Position numbers and translations under genes: made by a program. Positions 55,008 to 64,000 of a DNA stretch of 64,000 nt are shown here, piece after piece. The notes below the pieces were generated by a model. It did not search any database. It saw nothing but the letters and a program-made list of their open reading frames with translations, and was not told where the DNA came from. Within the stretch, counting starts at the first letter, position 1; each line of letters begins with the position of its first letter. The stretch is from Cavia porcellus (Eukaryota; Chordata; Mammalia; Rodentia; Caviidae): NCBI RefSeq assembly GCF_034190915.1, contig NW_026947490.1, positions 68,685,494 through 68,749,493 of the forward strand, in the 5' to 3' direction.

Positions 55008-56924
55008 CACAGAGGAAGTTCTAAAAATGTTCACTGGGTGGAGAAGAGGATGGCCTCCCATTGTTTCTCCTGAGGGGACCCGGGGACCTTGCAGCTTGCC
55101 TCCATGTTGTGAGCCTGGATTCGGACACATTGCCCTCTGGAGATGCTGAGTAACCTTGTCATCAGGTACCTGGAGACTCACAGTGAGGTGGCAGAGCTGT
55201 GGCCTTGCATAGAGCTGCAAGCAAATTCCAGATACTGAGGGCTTCATAACATTGCTCGAATATTAGTATTTAAAAATAGTTACAGTGATTTAAGAAACAT
55301 ATCTCCACTACTGATTGAAGAACCGAACCCTAACTGAACCTGCAGGTAGACTTCTGCATGAATTCAGCTGGCATGTGAGAGAGTCCTACTTCGTACCTCT
55401 GCCTTCTTCTGAGGACTTTGCAATCTAGTCACTGAAGGCGGGGCCACAGAGCCACAAGATGACACTGGGAAAGTGAAACATGGATCAAATGAGAGTGGAC
55501 ATGAGTTGTTTGTGTCCATGGGCTCAAGAGTGAAGCAGGGCTCTGGCCAGATGTGGAAGGTCCATTCTTGGAACAGTCCATTGAGGGGTGGATGGAGCGG
55601 GAGCCAATAGCCTGGCATTACCTGTGGCTCTTGGAGTCAAATGCACCCTGTGGGAGGTGAACTCCCTATACTTCAAGACTGTGTTATCTGCACCTCAAGC
55701 ACCCATGAGAGGTGTTTTATTGAGCCCAGAAGTACAGGGAAAAATCCACAGACTTTGAGAGTCAATCAGAGAGGACCAGAGAGAGCATGGAGTCTTGAGT
55801 CTCCTCCCTTGTGTGTGTGCTGGAAACCACTCCAACACCTGACTGTGGCCTGGCGGAGTTGGGGACAGCTGGCAGTGCTGGACTGAATGACAATGACAGC
55901 AGCTGGTATCTCAAAAAACCAAGGATTCCCAGGGTACATGGGACTGGGTATATCTGAGAAGTAAATAAATTGAGTCTTCTCAAAGTATTATGTTTATATC
56001 GTTTTCAGTGTCAAAAGGTATGTTTCAATGAAATATTTCCTGATATTTCTTATTTGAGCATTCACATTTGCTTTGTTGATATAACTTTAAATTTATTTCT
56101 TCAAATGATAGTTACTCCCTGTCTCTCTCGGAGAGGAACCCCTGAGGTCAGAATCAGGCTTCTTCCTGCCTGTTTACCCTTCCTGTTCTAAGTACCAAGC
56201 ATAATCAGGAGTTTGTGCCCAATGACATTAAGGTGGAAAGCCGTGAAGATGCCAAAGAGTCAAACACAAAGAGCAAAGCCAATGACATTCCCCCAAGGGG
56301 TGAGGAACATGGGAACTCGGAGGGAAAAGGGACGGGCTGACAGTAGTCAGGAGAGCAAGATGAGCCCCAGAGTACTCACAGAGCAATGGACCTTGGGAGC
56401 AAGCGGCAAACAAAACTGCGGGAAAGAGGAGTTAATTTACATGAAATAGACCCTCATCAGAAAGCAGGAAAGGAGGTGTCCAGGTCCTGTGCAGATCTCC
56501 AGAACAACATGGTTCGCAGGTGTGGGCATGGCGAGTCTCTCCTCTGAGGTACCAAGTGCCATCCTTGCTAAGGTTATGAGCCACGAAAATACCATGCACA
56601 GGCCACTTCAGTGCCGCTCCACCTGAGAGCCCCTAAATGAAGTGAGTTCAGTGTCACACCCATCAAAAGGCAGTACACGAAAAAGGCCCTGTGAAACCTT
56701 GTCCACACTGAGTATGAACTGCTGTGGGCTCTTTCACTATCGCCTGGGTAAACTGCACCCTGTAAGACTTCTCAGCATTTATTACCAGAAAAATGTCTGT
56801 CTTCCTGCTGGGACTTGTGCAATGGTGGCCTTGGCCTTTAAATCTCTGCTGTACCAAGTTAGTCCCTAGGCTGTCATTCACACTATAGTCCAGGGCCAGT
56901 ACTGCCAAGGTGATGTGTCAAGAA
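55008..56924. other. No gene recognised
   Basis: No family recognised. Opposing short frames at 55364-55983 have no domain. A diverged LTR is possible at 55330-55960, but I cannot support it. Confidence 0.45.
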
Positions 56925-57000
56925 CACAGTATTGGTAGGCACATAGTAGGCATTCAGTAACTGTTAGTGCGCATTAGCCCCCTTCCACTCTAAGGTAGCG
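56925..57000 (+). repeat. MIR/L2 3'-end fragment
   Basis: GAACACAGTATTGGTAGGCACATAGTAGGCATTCAGTAACTGTTAG matches 'ACAGTGCCTGGCACATAGTAGGCGCTCAATAAATGTT'. Confidence 0.8.
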
Positions 57001-57777
57001 GCACTCTGACTAACAGTAGTTGGCACATGTGATAGCCAGGATGCCCAAAGCCTAATCTCACTTTCAGTTAGAGCAGACATCATCATAGTTGGCATTATTA
57101 CTTTCTTTGTTTTTTCTTGATCTTATTTTTCCTTTTAATTCGTGCAACCTTACTCATATTTAGTAGGCCTTTTTGTCAATAAGCCATCTGAAATTCACTT
57201 TTGGAAATAGATAAGACATAAATCACTCTTGAATATATAAACTGCTCTCCAAAAATCTGGCATGCTGTGAAATACTTTTCAGCTATTCGGCTATTCAAAT
57301 GGCAATCGTGAAACTGTTTAGAAATATGGCAAATGTCTGAAATGTGTTTCTTTGACCATAAATGATACATATAGTCTAACCAGAACCATGTAAATATTTG
57401 TATTTTCAGAAGATATAAAGGAATTTCTGCTTGAAGTCTGGGCAGAGTAACAAGGAGGAGAGTTACCCTTCCAAATGAGATAAACAAAAATGATACAAAA
57501 TGCATGAAACAGTATTTTTAAGACAAAGGATATAAGTAGCAAAAGACAATGATTCATAAGAGATAAGAAACAAATGAGGGGGCCTGACAATTGTTCCAGG
57601 TTATTGAACCCAGAGTGTTTCCAGGCATGGAACAGGTAAGTCAGAGGTCACTGGGTCAGGGGGGAAGAGCTGAGCATCCCAAAGACCAAGGCAAATAGGC
57701 TCACACAGCAGAGCAGAAGAGAGGAGAAAGGCACAGCGGAACTCGGGATCCTTCAAGGATCCTCCTGAGCATCTAGC
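57001..57777. other. No gene recognised; AT-rich
   Basis: Frames at 57176-57590 (minus) have no domain. Confidence 0.5.
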
Positions 57778-58162
57778 TGAGGAAAACACCCAGAGCCAGC
57801 ACTGTGTTTACGTGGTGAGGTTTCAAAGAGGTTTGCATGGGAACTCTTGACCCACGTGGCAGAGTGTGGGTGCTGTGGAGCTTCCAAAGGTGGGGTCCAC
57901 CAGTCTTTAGTTTTTGATGGCACAGCTTCAAAGGGGAAGGTGGGACACTGGGATGTCTCTCTGTCTCTCTGTCTCTGTCTCTGTCTCTGTCTGTCTCTGT
58001 CTCTGTCTCTGTCTCCCTCCCTTTCTCCAATTCAAGATCCTCCTATTCGACCTTCTACCATGATATGAACTTGCAAAACTGAGAGCTAAATAAGCTCCAC
58101 TTTGCCTTATAAGCAGCCTGTGTCAGGTATTTTATTGTAGTGATGGAAAGCTGACTGGTACA
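57778..58162 (+). repeat. Rodent MaLR LTR, forward, with internal microsatellite
   Basis: The 3' part has ACTGAGAGCTAAATAAGCTCCACTTTGCCTTATAAGCAGCC, then GTGTCAGGTATTTTATTGTAGTGATGG, and ends CTGACTGGTACA. This is the MaLR 3' end (GAGCTAAATAAACTCTTTTGCTTTATAAATTACCCAGTC...GTATTTTGTTATAGCAACAG...CTAATACA). A (TCTCTG)n-type tract at 57955-58020 has expanded within it. The 5' boundary is uncertain and may lie upstream. Confidence 0.8.
57955..58020. repeat. (TCTCTG)n/(TCTG)n microsatellite
   Basis: Mixed TCTCTG and TCTG units over 66 bases. Confidence 0.95.
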
Positions 58163-58809
58163 GCTAGGGAAAGACTATCTAAAAGGATTTGGAAGGAATG
58201 GCAGCCAGTGTTCACACAGGGCCAGAATGTGCCTGTTACTATCTGCCAGATTGCAAAACCTCATATATCAAAATGCTTTAGAGAATCCTCAGAAAGCTTT
58301 CACTTCCACTGTGAGGAATAAATAGCCATAGACCAATCACCATCCTGAACCTGCCTGGCTAATCTGAGACATAAGACCTAAAAGGATTAAACAGTCTCCA
58401 CATGACTTAGCTGTGTCTGAAAAAAAATGTTTATAGAAATGCAATATATCCTGCACTCAAGAAGGTGTATTGTGTGATTGGCTTTGCAGGCCTAACACTG
58501 GCATCTGCATTAAAGCCAGGAGATGATGTCCAAGATGACGATGAGGACTGAGGCTCCCAGAGAAAGAAAGCAGTCAAAGCTTCTTTGAAGAAAAACCACT
58601 GGAACTCGCCCTCCCCCAAAACACTCACTACAAAGCTCTTCCAAGAAAGATCAGCTGAAAGCCTTCCCTCCATTCTCCTTTTGTACCATGGGACAAGCCA
58701 CTTTGGGTGAGTCTCCCACGCCCAGAACCATGCTCATTTCAACTCCAGTGGAAAACTAGTCAGTCAATCACCACAATGCCTAACTGCAGGATTTATTATA
58801 AAAGGATGG
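58163..58809. other. No gene recognised
   Basis: No domain. A decayed MaLR-like block may lie at 58700-58800. Confidence 0.4.
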
Positions 58810-59960
58810 TGACTACCAAGGCGGTATTACTACAAAGCTAGGTAAATAGTGGAACAGAGTTGAGCGCTCATAAAAAGAGACCCATACATATAGGGACACT
58901 GATCATTAACTAAATTACAAAAGCAACCCGTGGAGAAAGGGTAATCTTTTTAACAAATAGGATTGAAACAATAGGGTATCTGTATGCAGATGCAAGAGCA
59001 TTAATCCATATCTTGCAACATATACAAAATTTAACTAAAAGTATGTCACAGATCTGTTTAATACAATGAGAATCATAGGTGAAACAGAGGGACTTTGTGT
59101 TACTCCTTAGGACACCAGTGTTTCTTAGATAGTAAACCAAAATCACAACCATAAAAAGAACAGCTGATAAATTGGACTTCTTCAAAATTAAAAACTTCTG
59201 TTTTTTTGAAAGACACTGTTAAGAGATTAAAAATGTAACATAAAATAATAGCAAATAGTTTCAAAGCATATATACATATACATTAAGAAAACATCCTACT
59301 AAAAAAGGAGAAAATACTTGAATAAACACCTCCGCAAAGACTGTGCATGTGGCATATAAACATATGGCAAGGTGTGCAACATCAGTAGACACTAGCCAGA
59401 TTGCAAAGTCATAAGGAGAAACCACAGCGCTCTACTGGATACGACTGCAGTGAACACGGTCCCCCATACCGAGAGTCAGGCAGCACCCAAAGGTCTGATG
59501 GAACAGAAACCCATATACTGTACTTGCCTTGCCCACCTTGGAAAACAGTTCGGCAGTTTCTTAAAAATTTAAATATACCAGCTAATTCAAGATAAATGGA
59601 AACTTATACCCCCAAAAAGACTTGCACACGAGTCTTTACTGCAGTTTTATTTGCAACAGTCAAAATGTGAAAATGTCCATCAGTGGGTGAAATGTACATG
59701 TGTGTCTGTGTAATGAAACCCTATTCAGCAGTAAAAAGGAACAGAGCATAATACAAACTGCAACACAGACAAGAACAATGGAAGAACCAAAGGAACGGAC
59801 CATATCCTGCTTATTCCCTTGATACGAAATGTCAGAAAAGGCAAATGTGTAGAAAAGGTTGACAGTCCTCTGCATCTACGGCATCATGATCAGGGAAGGA
59901 CAGCAAGGGGTACGGGTGGCCTTGCTGGTAGGGTAGGAGTGCTCTGATGTGGCACAATGC
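58810..59960 (+). repeat. L1M 3' part, forward
   Basis: The order is that of the L1 ORF2 end and 3' UTR. GATAAATTGGACTTCTTCAAAATTAAAAACTTCTGTTTTTTTGAAAGACACTG comes first. Then come AACAGTTCGGCAGTTTCTTAAAAATTTAAATATACC, CAGTCAAAATGTGAAAATGTCCATCAGTGGGTG and ATTCAGCAGTAAAAAGGAACAG. All frames are broken, so it is inactive. It may extend to about 60430. Confidence 0.85.
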
Positions 59961-62729
59961 TGAACAGTTATTATAAATAGAAAGGCGACATTTATGAGAT
60001 GCTAAAGGGCTTCTTTAAAACTCAGATTTTGCCAGTTTTGAGTGAATGTTTTCCATAGTGAACAATACAGATGACTCTCAAAGTAGTTACGCTGATTGCA
60101 AGACAAATGAGAAGCCTCCGTGCTGTATGACTCCCCTTGTACACAATTCCAGATGATTCAAATTCATGTGCAGTGATGGGGGTGCAGAGATCCAGGGGTG
60201 CAGTGGGGAAGGGAGTGCACGGCAAGGGTGGAGTCAAAACACAAGATAGTTAGACCAGTTTCTCCCACTTCATTCAAAAGAAAGGTTTGTGCTAATATTA
60301 TGTGCAGAATTTTTTAGTCCATACCTTGTATCTGATTATCTAAAGATATGTATATTCAATGCATTAATTATTGATATTCTGTTATTTTGTTATTAAGTTT
60401 GTTTTACTTTTTTCCATAAAAGTAAGAGAAACTCGAGTGATGGAGGTGTGGCGAGGACTTGTGCATGCACAGATGTTGGAAGTTGCTGGATGATGCTTTG
60501 CTTCAGGTCTGTTCCAGGAAAGTTGTTTTTCAAAAGTGATATGAATAGGATAATTTTGAAAAATAAAATTAGTTGTGCTAAAATAGTAGGACTAACAGTG
60601 ATATTTTTCATTTTGAAATCTTTAACTTGTTGTTGCATTATATTGTCAGTAACCAAGATAACAAGATAACTGTGTTTTTAGCAATAGTTTTTTGTTTAAA
60701 TAACAAGGAAGTCTTGTGTGGGAGCCACAGGGTCAAGAGAAGGCGACCCTGCTGCTCTTGTGGTTGGAGGATTCGGATTTGGATTCAGGGTCAGAGGATT
60801 CTGAGGCCCAGCCTGAGCCAGTGAGTGAGAAGAAAGGGTTCTTGTGTCTGAACAGAGAAGACGTAGGCTATGCAGGGAAGCATAGCACAGGATGGAGGGT
60901 GAGTGTCCCAAATGACATTTTACATCTTTAATCATAGCTAAAAATTTTTCTGTATCTGGATGATGGTAAAAAATATTATGTTCTGCTGTTTTTTCCTTAT
61001 ACTCTTTATGTGATAAATATTTTTCTGATTTCCGATCTTAGGTTTATAAATCAGAAAGCTGATCTCCAGGACTTCATGCATTGGATTATTGAAGAACAGT
61101 TCGTTCTCTAATTGTTGGCTTCTGGTTACCCTTGCTTACTGTTATAGGTAATACTTAATAATACATCTTTGCACAAATAATGTTAGTCTTCTTTCAAATT
61201 ATTTTTATCCAAAAATATCCCCACAAAGCATTTCCCAAAATTAAGCTAAAGTAAATAATACTACTTAAAATATTGTCCTTTTGAAGGACTAAAACCATTT
61301 GTGTCATTTCTACTACACAGACATTTACCAACTTCCCTTGGAACGGGGTTTATTTTCAGGTATACAATTGATTGAAAAACTGATTTCTATGTTTTTATTT
61401 ATAAATAAATATTAAATTTTTTTTCTTTTATCTGATTTATTTGTGCATGCATGTATGTGTATCTTTGTCTGTTGCTGTGTTGGCAATTTTAGAGATTTTA
61501 TAAGCTCTTAATGATATATATTAAATATCCATCTGTTATATTAAGAAATTTGAAAAAATATCAGAAACTAAAGAATGTTAAATAACATAGCCATATGATT
61601 CTTGAAATTCCTTATAACTACTTAAAACCTTTAAACTTGCTCCCCTACATTTAAACTTGCCTGTACTGTGATTGTACAGATGCTTGGGTTTTATTTAAAC
61701 ACCTCTGCCCATGTTTTTTTCATAACAGCAACAATCTTAACCCAGCTTCTCTATTTGACTAAGTAATTGAATTATCTCTCTGTATAGGATTTACTTTATT
61801 ACAATTTCTTGCCATATTGAAATAAAATTATTCTCAACAGCATGAGTAAGATAATTACCTTCTTTATAATTTTATTATATCCACTTTCCACATATCATAT
61901 TTTCATATGCACTCAGAATTATTAATGCATAGTCTATTTTATGTCCGTAGTTTCTATTTCTTCTCAGTGCAGTGTTATGCCAGTCCAGTTTCTGTTTTCT
62001 AAATAATCCGCTCTTGTGAGAGGATTAACCCTCCAGTATTCCTCTCTTTGCAAGTGTACTTTAGAATCAGTTATTTTGAATTCTATGTCAATGACATGAG
62101 CATTTTAATTGATGTTTTATTAAAACTACAAATTAAACTACAAATAATTCCCTCCTTTGTTTTTTTTTTATCTAGGAGTAGGGTTTATTTCTACCTGTAT
62201 TCAAGGTTTTTTTAACAATGTTTTTAAATTTTTAGATATATATTACATAGACGCACACAGGTTTAGTTGGCACATAATTCAGTTTTGTGGCTACCATAAA
62301 TTGGAGGCCCTTTATTATTTTATCTTTAGCTGCCTAATAAAGGCCCTTGAGCAGCGCACAGATTGTGTTATTTTACCCCTTGCCTAGCAGTTTTCAGTCC
62401 TGGTCTATTATCTCTAATACTTTTGGGGTTGATTACTTTAGCTCTTCTAGCTGTCTAATCATACTGTCTTCTAGCAGTGATCCTTTTAAGTCTCATTTCT
62501 TTTCTGTACTTTATTAGGCAGACAATAAGATAGAAATCTCCAGGACACAGTTCCTCCCTAGTGCTCACCGAACCTCAGTGCCTTGGATCCCACAGAACCC
62601 CACCCCTCACCCCTCTCTCCTTGGAGCAGCCTCAGGCACTGCCTCTACCACGCCCTTTCTCCACCTTGCTTCCCAGCCCCCATGCATTGATGCCATGGCT
62701 TCCTGATCAAGGTCCTGCTGCTGCGCAAT
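59961..62729. other. No gene recognised; AT-rich
   Basis: Strongly AT-rich, especially 60950-62520. A plus-strand frame at 60716-60931 encodes an acidic LEDSDLDSGSEDSE stretch, but it is short and has no flanking homology that I can identify. Confidence 0.5.
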
Positions 62730-63180
62730 AGCCTCCAAATTCCTTACCCTTCCTTACAAAGGCTCTTCTGTCTGTCTGACTTTATCTCCAGCTCAGCCTC
62801 AGTTCTTCTTTCCAGATATGGGAGCTCACGGACATTCCGCAAACAGCGCCTGCGGGCCTTTGCACTTGCTGGCTTCGTTGCCAGAAAAGCCTGTCCTGGG
62901 CATGCACATGCCCTAACCCTAACCTCCAACCCCATTCTAGCTCTGCATTCCTTTCCTCTGCTCTCTCCAAACTTTCCTTGTTCGATTCTGATTTTTTGTG
63001 TTACATTTTCACCATCTGATGGTCTATATATGCACTTATTTTTTTGTCTTCTTCATTCATGCACATACACACATGCACACACACACAATTAAACTCAAAG
63101 CTTCACAAATCGAGGATTTCAGCCCACTTTACTCATTACTGTATGTGAGCCCTGGAAAACAAATGCTCAGTGAACAGTTG
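62730..63180 (+). repeat. L2 3' region, forward, with short CA tract
   Basis: CAAATTCCTTACCCTTCCTTACAAAGGCTCTTC, then GCGGGCCTTTGCACTTGCTGGC, then CTCAGTGAACAGTTG follow L2 order. An ACACACATGCACACACACACA tract lies at 63066-63088. A short CCCTAACCCTAACC inside is not a telomeric array. Confidence 0.8.
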
Positions 63181-64000
63181 TGTCATATGGAAGCCCATCC
63201 GTAGCAGCTGCGGATGGACCATGATGAAAGATCCAAACTCAGTATGATTTGCATCTGTATTATTATTAAGTGAACTTTGTATTATATCAGCGAGGAATAT
63301 TTTACACCTGATTTTCACAGATTCGGTTAAGTGCTCAATTTTATTAAACATTTAATCAGATAGATGTAATTTTATGTTAGCTCATTCAGTTGAGGGCTAA
63401 TATATTTCAGTAAAGAATTTCTCCCTTAAATTATTAAATAAAGTTAATCTCTAAGGACAGTCCCCAAAAGATTAAATATGTTGTTCAACTGGGCTTATTG
63501 CCTTCTCATGGATAAAAGCTGACGCTTGATACACCAGAGATCAAAGAAGGGGAAATTCTAATGATTTACTCAGCATGGAAAATCAGCAAGATAAGGAAAA
63601 AAGGCTTTGCTGCCATGTTTCACCCTGACCCTGTGAATGTCTTATTTGTGTATGCCATAGATTATTGATTGCATCTGAATTAGTTAATTGGAGTCCAGCT
63701 AAGAACAACTAGTTTTATACAGATAGTGCTTCACAGTCACATTACGTAGTCTGTGAGTTATATGTTTAGCCTCTTCTATTGTCTGTTTTGCCAACATTTT
63801 ACTAATTTTCTATTCTTTATTATTTCCTACAAAAAATAGGCACGATGGTAAGAAAAAACTAAAAGTAAATTTATCTATTTAGATTTTAATTCTAAGAGAT
63901 ATCTATAATTCCACAAGGAAAACTCTCCAATATATTAATGAGTAAATTACATTAGCCTTTGTCTTTTAGGAAATGATAAAATTCTGATATTCACCAGAAG
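63181..64000. other. No gene recognised
   Basis: AT-rich sequence with no repeat or coding signal that I can name. Confidence 0.5.

Noticed and set aside
60716..60931. Acidic stretch LEDSDLDSGSEDSE, suggestive of a transposase or nuclear protein N-terminus
   Set aside because: Only about 70 codons long, no further homology around it, and the flanks are AT-rich noncoding sequence.
62909..62923. Telomere-like CCCTAACCCTAACC
   Set aside because: Only about two units inside an L2 fragment; not an interstitial telomeric array.
1..64000. CRISPR arrays, operons, phage or plasmid features
   Set aside because: None seen. The sequence is a mammalian intron, and spaced short repeats are only microsatellites.

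Overview
This window is vertebrate nuclear DNA from a rodent. It is not bacterial or organellar. There is no dense set of open frames and no operon structure, and most of the recognisable sequence is interspersed repeats: L1, L2, MIR, ERVL-MaLR LTRs, and 7SL-derived (B1) and tRNA-derived (ID-like) SINEs. B1-type SINEs place it in rodents. Two minus-strand elements (27320-27505 and 32143-32330) look like composite B1+ID dimers. Together with monomeric ID-like elements ending in CCCCAGTACC, they suggest a non-muroid, squirrel-related rodent (squirrel, dormouse or mountain beaver type). That lineage call is inference from remembered repeat families.

Only one protein-coding piece could be supported. 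It is a 45-nt first coding exon on the minus strand (53526-53570) encoding MAVQLVPDSALSLLM. It has a strong Kozak context and is followed directly by a GTGAGT splice donor. This matches the N-terminus I know for FRMD4A (FERM domain-containing 4A, a polarity scaffold). Positions 1-53525 would then be part of the very long first intron on the minus strand, and positions above about 53740 would be upstream sequence or an earlier intron. The next expected exon (starting MTEGRRCQ) was not found. All other open frames are short, lack splice or codon support, or overlap repeats.

Layout: 0.5-11 kb has several MaLR LTRs, a B1 and MIRs. 17.3-20.7 kb is a nested retroelement cluster: a solo LTR with a perfect 5-bp target duplication, beside a 5'-inverted L1 that is itself interrupted by a 549-bp unclassified insert with a 14-bp duplication. 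A 189-bp hAT-like MITE with an 8-bp duplication lies at 21.4 kb. 24.2-25.5 kb holds a possible conserved element, a 41-bp perfect inverted repeat with about 0.92 kb between the arms, and a GGAA microsatellite. 27-33 kb has B1+ID dimers, a well-preserved MIR and an ID-like SINE. 37.9-46.1 kb is rich in L2. The FRMD4A exon at 53.5 kb is flanked by an intronic CTG/CAG tract, a possible short uORF and a TATA-like box. The last 10 kb has a MaLR LTR with an internal microsatellite, an L1 and an L2.

I see no new gene system. The observations most worth checking are the hAT MITE (a family type known for patchy, probably horizontal spread), the 41-bp inverted repeat, the unclassified 549-bp insert, and the control region of the FRMD4A exon. 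Repeat boundaries are estimates by eye unless target duplications are stated.
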